Source: Ornithinibacillus contaminans
Lineage (GTDB): Bacteria; Bacillota; Bacilli; Bacillales; Amphibacillaceae
Reading direction: 5' to 3'
Assembly: GCF_001038425.2 (NCBI RefSeq)
Contig: NZ_LDPV02000024.1
Location: 62,001-126,000 of the forward strand
Length of the DNA: 64,000 nucleotides
Below, piece by piece: positions 20,693-30,722 of this stretch (position 1 is the stretch's first letter; each line of letters starts with the position of its first letter). The notes under the pieces are model-generated. The model saw nothing but the letters and a program-made list of their open reading frames with translations, searched no databases and was not told the DNA's origin. Made by a program: the position numbers and the translations under genes.

Positions 20693-21250
20693 TTAAACTT
20701 CCATGATTTCTTTTTCTTTAGTCTTCGCTAGTTGATCAATTTCGGTAATATGATTATCCGTTTCTTTTTGGACATCATCTTGTGCAAGTCTTAATTCATC
20801 CTCAGTTAACTCACCGTTTTTTTCAGCCTTTTTCAAGGCATCATTTGTATCACGACGAATATTTCTAACTTGCACACGGTATTCTTCCGCGTATTTTCCA
20901 ACAACTTTTACTAAGTCTTTTCTACGTTCCTCAGTTAATGGTGGAATATTAATACGAATAACATTCCCATCATTTGTTGGCGAAAGACCTAGATCAGCCT
21001 TTTGGATTGCTTTTTCAATATCGCCCATAGCTGTTTTATCATAAGGAGTGATGACAAGTAATCTCGCTTCTGGCGCTGATATCGTCGCTAATTGGTTTAA
21101 TGGGGTAGAAGCACCATAGTAATCAACAAATACATTATCTAATAAACTAGGATTTGCTCTACCAGCACGTACAGTTGCCAAGTTCCTTGAAAATGCTTGT
21201 ACAGCTTGTTTCATTTTATCACGGCAGCCTGTTAAAATTTGCTCTGACAT
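20693..21250 (-). CDS. frr: Ribosome recycling factor
   Basis: 185-residue L-shaped tRNA mimic that splits post-termination ribosomes with EF-G. Typical [11 protein letters not shown] near residue 28, [15 protein letters not shown], and [13 protein letters not shown] near 110. It follows pyrH with 2 bp between and ends at a terminator, as in the common rpsB-tsf-pyrH-frr order. Confidence 0.97.
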   Translation of the reverse strand: MSEQILTGCRDKMKQAVQAFSRNLATVRAGRANPSLLDNVFVDYYGASTPLNQLATISAPEARLLVITPYDKTAMGDIEKAIQKADLGLSPTNDGNVIRINIPPLTEERRKDLVKVVGKYAEEYRVQVRNIRRDTNDALKKAEKNGELTEDELRLAQDDVQKETDNHITEIDQLAKTKEKEIMEV

Positions 21251-21252
21251 AT

Positions 21253-21993
<741 letters not shown>

Positions 21994-22038
21994 CTATTTT
22001 TATAGAACTGCTGTAAAATAATTTATGTCTTCATGGTG

Positions 22039-22067
22039 AAATAGGGAACATGAAATGTCCCCTATTT
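22039..22067 (-). terminator. Terminator or attenuator after tsf
   Basis: 13-bp stem AAATAGGGGACAT / ATGTTCCCTATTT with one G-U pair and a 3-nt loop, 10 nt after the tsf stop; weak U-tract. Confidence 0.65.
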
Positions 22068-22076
22068 TGTCTACCA

Positions 22077-22961
22077 TTATTTTTTAACTTGGCTCATTAC
22101 TTCTTCAGCGAAGTTTTCAGAACGTTTTTCCATTCCTTCTCCAACTTCATAGCGAACAAATGATTTCACAGTTGCACCTTTTGATGCAACATATTTTTTA
22201 ACTTTTTGGTCTGGATCTTTAACAAAGCTTTGTTCAAGTAAGCAAATATCTTCGAAGAATTTACTTAGACGACCTTCTACCATCTTCTCAACGATGTTTT
22301 CAGGTTTACCTTCGTTTAATGCTTGTTGTTTTAACACTTCACGCTCATGATTAATAACTTCTTCTGAAACCTCATCACGAGAAACATACTTCGGATTTAC
22401 CGCAGCAATATGCATTGCAATATCCTTCGCTAATGCCTCGTCAGTTGAGCCTTCAACTAGTGTTAGAACACCGATTCTTCCACCCATATGAAGGTATTCA
22501 CCAAATGCATCATTATCAGTTTTAGTAGAAATAACGAAACGACGTAGAGAAATCTTTTCACCAATTTTAGCAACTGCTGAATTGATGTAAGTTTCTACAG
22601 TTTCACCTTCACCTTTTAGTTTTTGTTGCAACGCTTCTTCAACTGTTGCAGGTTTTTGTGATAGTAAGTGAGAAGCTAAATCATCTAATAGCTGTTTAAA
22701 TTGATCATTTTTTGTTACGAAGTCTGTTTCACAGTTTACTTCGATTAGTACTGCTGTATTGCCTTCAGAAGCAATATATGTAGACCCTTCTGCCGCAATA
22801 CGATCTGCTTTTTTAGCTGCTTTTGCAATACCTTTTTCACGTAGGTAGTCAATTGCTTTATCTAGATCACCATTTGTTTCTGTAAGTGCTTTTTTACAAT
22901 CCATCATTCCAGCACCTGTTTTTTCACGAAGTTCTTTTACCATTTGTGCAGTTATAGCCAT
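22077..22961 (-). CDS. tsf: Elongation factor Ts
   Basis: Nucleotide exchange factor for EF-Tu; 294 residues. An N-terminal UBA-like domain has [16 protein letters not shown]; the core has ETDFVTKND near residue 80, the conserved EF-Tu contact. It follows rpsB beyond a strong terminator, so tsf may be partly expressed from a promoter in the 112-bp gap. Confidence 0.98.
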   Translation of the reverse strand: MAITAQMVKELREKTGAGMMDCKKALTETNGDLDKAIDYLREKGIAKAAKKADRIAAEGSTYIASEGNTAVLIEVNCETDFVTKNDQFKQLLDDLASHLLSQKPATVEEALQQKLKGEGETVETYINSAVAKIGEKISLRRFVISTKTDNDAFGEYLHMGGRIGVLTLVEGSTDEALAKDIAMHIAAVNPKYVSRDEVSEEVINHEREVLKQQALNEGKPENIVEKMVEGRLSKFFEDICLLEQSFVKDPDQKVKKYVASKGATVKSFVRYEVGEGMEKRSENFAEEVMSQVKK

Positions 22962-23027
22962 ATTAAATCCTCCTTAAAATAATTACCTTATGAACTATTC
23001 TTACCTTTATATAATACCCTTAAAAAA

Positions 23028-23058
23028 AGGTGATAAAAGGCTTATCCTCTTATCACCT
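23028..23058 (-). terminator. Terminator after rpsB
   Basis: 13-bp stem AGGTGATAAGAGG / CCTTTTATCACCT with one G-U pair and a 5-nt loop, followed by seven T on the minus strand. Confidence 0.85.
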
Positions 23059-23073
23059 GACCTTTTTCAGAAA

Positions 23074-23820
23074 TTAAGCTTCTTCAGTTTGTTCAACTGA
23101 AACTTCTGCTTGCTCCTCGGCAGCTACTTCTAATTCTTCACCTTGTTTAACTTCAAGGATAGCATCTGCAATTTTCGCAGTAAGAAGTTTTACAGCACGA
23201 ATTGCATCATCATTTGCTGGGATTACATAATCGATTTCATCTGGATCACAGTTTGTATCGACAATTCCAACGATAGGAATATTTAATTTATGTGCTTCTG
23301 CAATTGCAATTCGCTCTTTACGTGGGTCAATTACGAATAGTGCATCTGGAAGCTTCTTCATTTCTTTAATTCCACCTAGGAATTTAACAAGACGTTCTTT
23401 TTCTTTTAATAAACCTACAACTTCTTTTTTAGGAAGTACTTCGAAAGTACCGTCTTCTTCCATTTTTTCAATCTCTACTAAACGATTGATACGTTTACGG
23501 ATTGTTTGGAAGTTTGTTAATGTACCACCTAACCAACGTTGGTTAACATAGTACATACCAGAACGGATTGCTTCCTCTTTAACAGAATCTTGCGCTTGCT
23601 TTTTCGTACCTACGAAAAGAACTGTACCACCATTAGCGGCAACCTCTTTCACATAGTTATACGCTTCTTCGACCTTTTTAACTGTTTTTTGAAGATCGAT
23701 GATGTAGATGCCGTTACGCTCAGTGAAGATATATTTCTTCATCTTAGGGTTCCAACGGCGAGTCTGATGTCCGAAATGTACACCAGCTTCTAGTAATTGC
23801 TTCATAGAAATTACTGACAT
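23074..23820 (-). CDS. rpsB: 30S ribosomal protein S2
   Basis: 248-residue S2 with the family signatures [21 protein letters not shown] at the N-terminus (shown here in part) and the [20 protein letters not shown] segment near residue 195, plus an acidic C-terminal tail. ATG at 23820 follows AAGGAGG; the 25-codon in-frame extension upstream is leader sequence. The gene opens the rpsB-tsf-pyrH-frr block right after the fla/che operon, as in B. subtilis. Confidence 0.97.
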   Translation of the reverse strand: MSVISMKQLLEAGVHFGHQTRRWNPKMKKYIFTERNGIYIIDLQKTVKKVEEAYNYVKEVAANGGTVLFVGTKKQAQDSVKEEAIRSGMYYVNQRWLGGTLTNFQTIRKRINRLVEIEKMEEDGTFEVLPKKEVVGLLKEKERLVKFLGGIKEMKKLPDALFVIDPRKERIAIAEAHKLNIPIVGIVDTNCDPDEIDYVIPANDDAIRAVKLLTAKIADAILEVKQGEELEVAAEEQAEVSVEQTEEA

Positions 23821-23914
23821 AATATTTTTCCTCCTTGGTTTTTCCTCCGCTTGAATCATTTTTGCATAAAGACCTATTAGGCACCAATTATCCAAATCAA
23901 CAAGCGTGCGTGGT

Positions 23915-23943
23915 TATAAATCAATTTGTTGTATTTACACCAA
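23915..23943 (-). promoter_or_regulatory. Putative sigma-A promoter of rpsB
   Basis: -35 TTGGTG (23938-23943), 17-bp spacer, -10 TTTATA (23915-23920), leaving a leader of about 85 nt before rpsB. Confidence 0.4.
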
Positions 23944-23986
23944 AAATAAATATATCATACCGGTATTCGGTAATCAAGCATTAATG

Positions 23987-24448
23987 CTATTTTTTTTCAT
24001 GGAATTTAAGAATTAAGTCCACTTCTGTTTTCCCACAGCCTAACTTGCGAGCAATCTCATCAGGTGATAGTCCCTCATGATGAAGCTTTAAGATTTGCGA
24101 TTGCAAAGAAACCTCCATATCATCTTGAATATCGATATCTATCGGCAGAACTGGCGGTTCATCTGTTTCATGTGCAGTAGATTGTTCCTTAGTATTACTT
24201 ATCTGTGGATTGGCTACCTTTATGTTTGGTCTGTTAGGAACTGGTTGTGGATGATTCATTGACTGGCTTAATTCCTCTTGTAACCGTTCATTCTCTAGCT
24301 TTATTTCTTCAAGGTATGCTTCCATAAGCTGGATGACATCTTTCGTATCATCTGTTTTGGGGGCTGTTAATTGTTTATACATGGCATAGATTGCGGTTAA
24401 TGAAACAATATGTAAAAGAAAACTTATTGTAAGTAAAAATGAAATCAT
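23987..24448 (-). CDS. swrB: SwrB-like membrane protein (flagellar assembly checkpoint)
   Basis: 153 residues: one N-terminal membrane segment (about 1-22), a coiled-coil stretch (about 40-65), a polar linker, and a C-terminal motif with EGLSPDEIARKLGCGKTEV that resembles the helix-turn-helix end of SwrB. In B. subtilis SwrB promotes activation of the flagellar export apparatus and hook completion. It is the last gene of the fla/che operon, just before rpsB, which matches the B. subtilis position. Confidence 0.85.
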   Translation of the reverse strand: MISFLLTISFLLHIVSLTAIYAMYKQLTAPKTDDTKDVIQLMEAYLEEIKLENERLQEELSQSMNHPQPVPNRPNIKVANPQISNTKEQSTAHETDEPPVLPIDIDIQDDMEVSLQSQILKLHHEGLSPDEIARKLGCGKTEVDLILKFHEKK

Positions 24449-24453
24449 AACGG

Positions 24454-24756
24454 TTATCTCCTAATATCAAAGTTGTTACCTAAATACGGATGACGCAATG
24501 CTTGTAACGGATCTAGATTAGCCTTTTTCCGTTGTTTTCCTTGTTCGTTCTGCTTATGCTCTGACTGGTCATCTTTTTGTAACTGGATTTCTTCAAATTC
24601 TTGTACTTTTTTTCGTTTTTTTGATTCTTGGATTAACTGGCTCTGGGCCAATGCTTCCTGAAAATGCTGATTCGATTTCATCATCTGATCTTGAAGTTTA
24701 CCCGCATCATGTGTCCTTGGAAGCGCCACCTGCATTTCAACAGATTTCCAGCTCAT
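24454..24756 (-). CDS. Small charged protein of unknown function in the sigD-swrB interval
   Basis: 100 residues, rich in Q, K and E, with predicted helices (about 15-75) and no membrane segment. Start ATG follows AAGGAAGTGA at good spacing. It lies 5 bp before swrB and about 60 bp after the DUF342 gene, so it is cotranscribed with them. B. subtilis has swrB directly after sigD, without this gene. I recognise similar short proteins (MQVALPRTxDAGK start) at this locus in other Bacillaceae but no function. Confidence 0.75.
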   Translation of the reverse strand: MSWKSVEMQVALPRTHDAGKLQDQMMKSNQHFQEALAQSQLIQESKKRKKVQEFEEIQLQKDDQSEHKQNEQGKQRKKANLDPLQALRHPYLGNNFDIRR

Positions 24757-24819
24757 TCAATCACTTCCTTATTCATTTATCCCTCCATCACGGAAGGTAA
24801 AAGCTCAATAAAGAAAACG

Positions 24820-26190
24820 CTATTGTGTATTCATTACAATCTCATTGTGAACAAGCTCAAATTCCACATGCTTATAAGGAGTAGTAACAACTCGTTTATA
24901 CTTACCAAATGACACTAATGTATTGGCAAAAATATTTCCAGTTACAATTAACTTTGCCATCTTTTCGCGTGTTACAACTTCCTTTAATTCTAGTTGTTTG
25001 TTAATCCCTTCAAGTAGACTTGTATTTTTATCATACGATGCGCGTTGTCTTTGTAGTGCTTGAAATAGCTTGGGATTTGCTTCAATATTCGGAGTCTGAG
25101 TTAGTTTTTCACCTATTATAGTTAATTTCGCCAATGTATCTTCAATTTCCTTTTTTTCGGCTACAAGTTTTTGAAGATGTTCGGTATCATGATGATTTCT
25201 ACCTAAAATAAGCTCTGTTTTCGTATTCAGTTGATTTCCGATATTCCGTACGTATAGTTGGACGCCAGCCGATATACGGCCGCCTATAATACTCCCCTTT
25301 TGACAAATCACGTCATTACCTGCTATACACTCACTATGTAAAATAGAATTTTCAACAAATAATTGATTACCTGCTTTGACAGTTCCTTGATTTATGTAAC
25401 CGATTCGAACATTACCAGCCGCTTCAATAATACCCTTTTGCAATCCTGATAGTCCTTCAGTAATATAGATTGATCCCTCTGCCAATACCGTTGCTGCCTC
25501 TACTAACCCAAAGATTTTAATATCTCCGCCAGCTTTAATTGTATAACCAGAAGGAACATCCCCATGAATGATGACAGTACCAATAAAATCTATATTTCCC
25601 TCCTTCATGGAGAGGCTGTCCATTATTTCAAAAACCGGATGGACATGAATCATATTACCACTAGCACTTGCTTGGCCAACCGATTCAGCATAAAACGCCT
25701 GGTTATCTGCTTCATATCGAACATTTTGCCCAGCCTTGATATTTACTGGCTTCCCAGGTTTTGCCGAAACCACCTTACCGTAGACATTAACACCATCAGT
25801 ACCACTTGTCGGCTGAATGATGGTTGCGATTAACTCATCTTTTTCTACTGACGGGATTTGCATAACATCCCGAAAATTCCAGCTGTCTGTTTTCTCTATC
25901 ACTGGATCTATCGTAATTTCATATTGAATCGTACCGTCATTACCAGGTACGGGTGCTTTGCCTCGCGCTATTATCATTGGAAAATCAGAGGCAGTTGGAC
26001 CAGATAGTAATTTTTCTATCATGTCATTTTGGAAACCATAGCTAATATGGTTATCCGTTAAAAATTGCGTGATTAACTCAGAAGTGATTGTAACATTCGT
26101 TTCAGCTAGAAAATTATCCGTATACTGTAGTTCAGCAATCATATGGTCAGATGATACTTCTATCGTAAAATACGCATTCAGTTGTGCCAT
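24820..26190 (-). CDS. FapA/DUF342 domain protein (cytoplasmic polymer-assembly-like)
   Basis: 456 residues. An N-terminal region (1-110) precedes a repetitive right-handed beta-helix-like DUF342 core (about 165-330; glycine-turn strands such as GTVIIHGDVPSGYTI and GNVRIGYINQGTV), followed by a coiled coil (about 340-400) and a C-terminal strand region. The FapA family occurs beside flagellar genes in many bacteria. Its place just after sigD suggests a role in flagellar assembly or cell-envelope organisation, but the function is not established. Confidence 0.85.
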   Translation of the reverse strand: MAQLNAYFTIEVSSDHMIAELQYTDNFLAETNVTITSELITQFLTDNHISYGFQNDMIEKLLSGPTASDFPMIIARGKAPVPGNDGTIQYEITIDPVIEKTDSWNFRDVMQIPSVEKDELIATIIQPTSGTDGVNVYGKVVSAKPGKPVNIKAGQNVRYEADNQAFYAESVGQASASGNMIHVHPVFEIMDSLSMKEGNIDFIGTVIIHGDVPSGYTIKAGGDIKIFGLVEAATVLAEGSIYITEGLSGLQKGIIEAAGNVRIGYINQGTVKAGNQLFVENSILHSECIAGNDVICQKGSIIGGRISAGVQLYVRNIGNQLNTKTELILGRNHHDTEHLQKLVAEKKEIEDTLAKLTIIGEKLTQTPNIEANPKLFQALQRQRASYDKNTSLLEGINKQLELKEVVTREKMAKLIVTGNIFANTLVSFGKYKRVVTTPYKHVEFELVHNEIVMNTQ

Positions 26191-26217
26191 CACGATGTTT
26201 CCCCTTTTTTCTAATAT

Positions 26218-26988
26218 CTAAAGTGCTTTTTCAAGCGTGTGTCGCAATTTAAAGATAGCCTTTTTATGGATTTGTGAAATACGTGATGTCGTCAACCCTA
26301 ATACTTGTCCTATTTCCGTAAAAGTTAACCCTTCTTGATAAAAAAGGCTAATAATCATTTGCTCATTTTCCTTTAATCCTTTGATGCTTTGTGCTAGGTC
26401 TTTATATTGTTCATGCTTCACGATGTGTTCTTCTGGTTGTACACTTGTTTCGTCAGGAATCGTATAGCCAATTCCCTCTTTATGTTGATTATTACCGTCT
26501 TTTGCTTTTTCCTCAATTGATAGCATATTCGCAAACAATGCATCGCGTACATACGTTTCTACTTCTTGGACGGGTAGATTAAGCTCCTTCGCAATCTCCT
26601 CTGAGCTTGGTTCGCGTTGATAACGCTGTTCTAATTGCTGTGCTACCTGGTCTATTTTTTTTGTTTTTTCCCGAATTGACCTAGGTAGCCAATCTTCTTT
26701 TCGTAGCCCATCAATTATCGCTCCACGAATACGGAAGGAAGCATACGTATCAAACTTCAGGTCACGTTCTAAATCGAATTTCTTTAAAGCATCAAAAAGT
26801 CCTAATAGCCCTAGACTTTTCAAGTCCTCCTTCATTACACTACTCGGAAGGTGGCTAATAGTTCTTTCCACATGATAATTAACCAAATACATATAGTTTT
26901 GAATTAATTCATTCGCTGCTTCATTATCTTGATCGTTTTTCCACTTATACCATAATTCTTGCTCTAGAGGAGAAATTTTTGTACTCAA
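26218..26988 (-). CDS. sigD: RNA polymerase sigma factor SigD (sigma-28, FliA type)
   Basis: Directs transcription of late flagellar, chemotaxis and autolysin genes. 256 residues. Region 2 contains LGLLGLFDALKKFD and DTYASFRIRGAIIDGLR; region 4 has GLTFTEIGQVLGLTTSRISQIH near the C-terminus. It is held inactive by FlgM until hook completion in related bacteria. Located near the 3' end of the fla/che operon, where its level depends on full-length operon transcription, as known in B. subtilis. Confidence 0.97.
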   Translation of the reverse strand: MSTKISPLEQELWYKWKNDQDNEAANELIQNYMYLVNYHVERTISHLPSSVMKEDLKSLGLLGLFDALKKFDLERDLKFDTYASFRIRGAIIDGLRKEDWLPRSIREKTKKIDQVAQQLEQRYQREPSSEEIAKELNLPVQEVETYVRDALFANMLSIEEKAKDGNNQHKEGIGYTIPDETSVQPEEHIVKHEQYKDLAQSIKGLKENEQMIISLFYQEGLTFTEIGQVLGLTTSRISQIHKKAIFKLRHTLEKAL

Positions 26989-27063
26989 TAGACTAGCTCC
27001 TCCTTATCCAAAATTTTAATACATTTAACGTACAGTCTTATATAGGCAACTAGTAAGTAAAAT

Positions 27064-27564
27064 TTAGATATAATCAATACCTTTATTAATGGTTCGTATT
27101 TTCAGTTTAGCTGTTAGTGGATCGAATTCAATCGTTCTTCCAAAATTTCCACCGACATCGGACGCTACAACTGGAATTGCATGCTCACGTAACTTTTGCA
27201 ATACCGCTTCCGTATTTCGTTCACCGATACGCATAATGTCATTACTTGAATTGAATTGGAACATTTGGGCACCACCTGCAAGCTTAGCTTGTAATTGAGT
27301 CTTCCGAATCCCTTTCGCACACAGCTGATCTACCAGAATGTCAATTGCTGTATCGGCATATTTATACGCGCTCAATGTTTCTTGTTTGCCAAGCTTTGAA
27401 TCTGGTAGCATCACATGAGCCATGCCAGCGATATGTTTATATGGATCATATAAAACCACCCCAACACAGGATCCTAATCCTGATGTACGAATTACATCTG
27501 GTGCTGTAACTATATTTAAATCTGCAATCCCGACTTTGATAACAGTCTGTTGGTCTTTACTCAT
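27064..27564 (-). CDS. cheD: Chemoreceptor glutamine deamidase CheD
   Basis: Deamidates glutamines on chemoreceptors and also activates CheC. 166 residues. The catalytic cysteine is in GLGSCVGVVLYD (about residues 29-40) and the histidine in GMAHVMLPDS (about 48-57). It overlaps cheC by 8 bp, matching their working partnership. It precedes sigD by 75 bp. Confidence 0.96.
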   Translation of the reverse strand: MSKDQQTVIKVGIADLNIVTAPDVIRTSGLGSCVGVVLYDPYKHIAGMAHVMLPDSKLGKQETLSAYKYADTAIDILVDQLCAKGIRKTQLQAKLAGGAQMFQFNSSNDIMRIGERNTEAVLQKLREHAIPVVASDVGGNFGRTIEFDPLTAKLKIRTINKGIDYI

Positions 27565-28195
27565 CGCCTTGAATCCCTATAGCTTGAAATATTCTCGTAA
27601 ACGATTCTGGCGAAGGAAGCAATAAAAATTGTCCATTTATAGCATGGTAATTCTCATCCGCTTCATTAATCTTCGTATTAATAATAATGGCATAATCTGT
27701 TACTTCGGATACTTGTAGTAATCCAACCGTCAAAATTGCTCCTGCCATGTCCACACTTAAGTGTGGTATCGATGGTTGCATATTAATATTGGTAAAGTCT
27801 GAAAGAGCGGATAGATAGGAACCTGCTAAAATATTTCCTGCCTCTTGTAGTGCTGAAAAGGCAATCTCATTTTGCTCATCCCCTTCAAACAACTGAATTG
27901 TCGGGTTATCAGTCATTTGTCTCACTAACGATTCAGCTTCCTCTAGTGAAAAGAGCAGATACACCATTCCTGGTGCTTTTCCATGTATTTGAAATAGTAT
28001 ACCAACGATGAGATTATCTGCTCCACCAACCATCTCCATTACTTCGTCAAATGCAACGATGTTAATATCTGGTACCTCCATGTCTACTTTCTTATGTAGC
28101 AATTTTGACATGGAAGTAGCAGCATTACCCGCTCCAATATTACCGATTTCCCGTAATGCATCTAATTGGATGGTCGAAAGTTGTTCATAATTCAT
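27557..28195 (-). CDS. cheC: CheY-P phosphatase CheC
   Basis: 212 residues with two pseudo-repeats holding the E/N phosphatase motif (REIGNIGAGNAATS near residue 14 and ALQEAGNILAGSYL near 110). It removes phosphate from CheY and is stimulated by CheD. The gene sits between cheW and cheD in the operon, with 1 bp to cheW. Confidence 0.96.
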   Translation of the reverse strand: MNYEQLSTIQLDALREIGNIGAGNAATSMSKLLHKKVDMEVPDINIVAFDEVMEMVGGADNLIVGILFQIHGKAPGMVYLLFSLEEAESLVRQMTDNPTIQLFEGDEQNEIAFSALQEAGNILAGSYLSALSDFTNINMQPSIPHLSVDMAGAILTVGLLQVSEVTDYAIIINTKINEADENYHAINGQFLLLPSPESFTRIFQAIGIQGDE

Positions 28196-28196
28196 A

Positions 28197-28670
28197 TTAT
28201 TGACCTTCTACTGTTTTTAACTCATTAATTTCCTCATTTGTTAAAACCTTTTTCAGGTCTAATAAAATAAGTAAACGATCAGATAGCTTAGCAACACCTT
28301 CAATATAATCCGCATTCACTGCTCCAATTACTTCTGGTGCTGGCTCAATAATACTAGTCGGAATATCAATAACATCATTTGCTGCATCAACAATTAATCC
28401 CACTTCCATATCGTCTAAGTAAACGATGATAATCCGAGTTGAATCATTATAGGGAGACTCTTGAATTCCAAGTCTTGTCCGTAAATCTATAATTGGTGTA
28501 ACAACCCCTCTAAGGTTAATAACACCCTTTACAAAGCTCTTCGTATTTGGCACTCTAGTAATCGTTTGGATGCGTTCAATCGATCCAATTTGTTTTACCG
28601 ATACAGCAAATTCTTCATCCTTTAATTGAAAAACAATCACCTTTTTTTCTGTAGCTGTTTCATTAGACAT
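28197..28670 (-). CDS. cheW: Chemotaxis coupling protein CheW
   Basis: 157-residue CheW-domain protein that links receptors to CheA. VFQLKDEEFAVSVKQIGSIE at the N-terminus and VKGVINLRGVVTPIIDLR in the middle are typical. It follows cheA by 26 bp. Confidence 0.97.
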   Translation of the reverse strand: MSNETATEKKVIVFQLKDEEFAVSVKQIGSIERIQTITRVPNTKSFVKGVINLRGVVTPIIDLRTRLGIQESPYNDSTRIIIVYLDDMEVGLIVDAANDVIDIPTSIIEPAPEVIGAVNADYIEGVAKLSDRLLILLDLKKVLTNEEINELKTVEGQ

Positions 28671-28696
28671 TTGTAGTTCCTCCTCTATTTATAACC

Positions 28697-30721
28697 CTAT
28701 TTAATAATGGCATTACTATCGATAATTAAAGCAACTTCACCATCGCCTAGTATAGTTGCACCTGATATTGCAAAGGTGTTACTCATATATGCACCTAACG
28801 ATTTTAGGACAACTTCTTGTTGCCCAATAAACGAATCTACAATAAGTGCAGCAAGTTTATCTCCTTTTTTAACAATGACAACGGAGGTATACGCTTCTTC
28901 CACCTCTGGTGCTTCCACACCAAATATGTCCTTTAAGTTAACTAATGGAACAACTTTGCCTCTAAAATCAATCACCTTTTTATGATGTGCAGATAGCAAT
29001 TGTTCCTTGGAAATAATAGCTGTTTCAATGATAGAAGACAGTGGTATCGCATATTTCTCTTTGTTTAACTCAACGAGTAAAACAGAGATTATCGTCAATG
29101 TTAATGGTAATTGTACGGAAAATACGGACCCTTTATCGACTGCTGAATCAATCGCAATATTTCCACCTAATGATTCGATAGTATTTTTCACAACATCTAA
29201 CCCGACTCCGCGCCCTGATATATCCGAAATCTTATCCGCGGTTGAGAAGCCACTTTCCATAATCAACTCATAAATTTGCTGGTCAGTAAGTCCTTCTGCT
29301 TCCCGGTCAGTTAAAAGACCATTACTTAGCGCCTTCTTTAACACTTTATCCTTGTTAATACCAGCGCCATCATCCGAGATTTCAATGAATACATGGTTTC
29401 CACTATGGAACGCTTCTAGCTTAATCGTGCCTTTTTCTGGTTTCCCTTTTCGAACTCTTTCCTCTGGTGTTTCAATACCATGATCAATAGCATTTCGTAA
29501 CAGGTGAACAATTGGATCTCCTATTTCGTCAATGACAGTTCGATCAAGCTCTGTGTCAGCACCAATGATTTCTATATCAACTTGCTTGTTTAAATCACGA
29601 GCCAGTTTTCGTACCATTCTTGGGAAACGACTAAACACATGGTCGATTGGCACCATACGCATCATTAAAATGATATTCTGTAAATCACTAGAAACTCTGG
29701 ACATACGTTCCACTGTATCTTGCAGGTCGGCATTACGTAAGTCAATCGAAATTTGCTCTAGACGTCCTCGGTCAATGATTAATTCTTCAAATAAATTCAT
29801 CAGCACATCTAACTTTTCAATGTTAACCCGAATCGTTTTTTGCTGGGCATTCTTTCCTACTTCTCGCTCATCAGGAGTTGGATTCACTTGCTTATCATCT
29901 GGATTGGCAGGAACAGAAGATCGTTGTACTACTTGTTCTTTTGTTTCTAAATAGTTGGATACGGAAAATTCGTGTACGTTTACTGTTTCAATTTCCGATA
30001 CTTTTTTTATTTTTTCACTAATCTCCGTTTCAGGTCGATTGGATACTAAGATAACTGTAAATGAGTGTTCGAAGTTTTCATCCTCTAATTCCGTTACGGA
30101 AGGTTCTGACTTAATTACTTCCCCTAGCTGCTCGAGCACTTCAAACACCATAAACACACGAGCGCCTTTCAGTAAGCAGTCCTCACGAAGTTGAACCGTT
30201 ACTTCATAATTTGAAAACCCACGTTCCTGTGACTCATTCAAAATAGATAATTCAAACTCATCAAGTGTCCGTATCACATTAGTTGATGTAACAGAATCAC
30301 TTACCTGTTTTCCTTTTGACGAAGATGCATTTTGGGCAGATGTTCCTGTTTCCATTCGTTCTAGCTTATTTACCACATCTGCTATGTTACGTGTGCCACT
30401 TCCGCCATTGGCAATATCTTCTACCATCGAGTTTAATTGGTCTACCGTTTCCACTAGCAAATCTACCATTTCGGTTTGCACTTGGACTCGGTCATAACGA
30501 ATGGCATCAAATACATTTTCTAACGTATGAGTTAGCGTTGCTAAATCACTATATCCCATCGTTGCAGACATCCCTTTTAAGGTATGTGCAGCACGAAAGA
30601 TTTCTTCTATGATAGCTTTTTCACTAGGGCTTTTCTCTAATTCTAGTAATTTCTTGTACAGAACTTCGATATGTTCCTTACTCTCATCAATAAAGACATC
30701 TAAATATTGTGTTGTATCCAT
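28697..30721 (-). CDS. cheA: Chemotaxis histidine kinase CheA
   Basis: 674 residues in the order Hpt (P1, phosphohistidine H46 in RAAHTLKG), CheY-binding P2 (about 160-260), dimerisation P3 (about 290-360), HATPase P4 (HLLRNAIDHGIETPEER; GRGVGLDVV) and a CheW-like P5 (about 535-674). It phosphorylates CheY and CheB. Its start lies 1 bp after the cheB stop, so the genes are tightly coupled. Confidence 0.98.
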   Translation of the reverse strand: MDTTQYLDVFIDESKEHIEVLYKKLLELEKSPSEKAIIEEIFRAAHTLKGMSATMGYSDLATLTHTLENVFDAIRYDRVQVQTEMVDLLVETVDQLNSMVEDIANGGSGTRNIADVVNKLERMETGTSAQNASSSKGKQVSDSVTSTNVIRTLDEFELSILNESQERGFSNYEVTVQLREDCLLKGARVFMVFEVLEQLGEVIKSEPSVTELEDENFEHSFTVILVSNRPETEISEKIKKVSEIETVNVHEFSVSNYLETKEQVVQRSSVPANPDDKQVNPTPDEREVGKNAQQKTIRVNIEKLDVLMNLFEELIIDRGRLEQISIDLRNADLQDTVERMSRVSSDLQNIILMMRMVPIDHVFSRFPRMVRKLARDLNKQVDIEIIGADTELDRTVIDEIGDPIVHLLRNAIDHGIETPEERVRKGKPEKGTIKLEAFHSGNHVFIEISDDGAGINKDKVLKKALSNGLLTDREAEGLTDQQIYELIMESGFSTADKISDISGRGVGLDVVKNTIESLGGNIAIDSAVDKGSVFSVQLPLTLTIISVLLVELNKEKYAIPLSSIIETAIISKEQLLSAHHKKVIDFRGKVVPLVNLKDIFGVEAPEVEEAYTSVVIVKKGDKLAALIVDSFIGQQEVVLKSLGAYMSNTFAISGATILGDGEVALIIDSNAIIK

Positions 30722-30722
30722 A

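Noticed and set aside
29532-29954. 140-codon plus-strand open frame opposite cheA
   Set aside because: Serine/arginine-rich antisense of the CheA kinase region; no start signal or family match.
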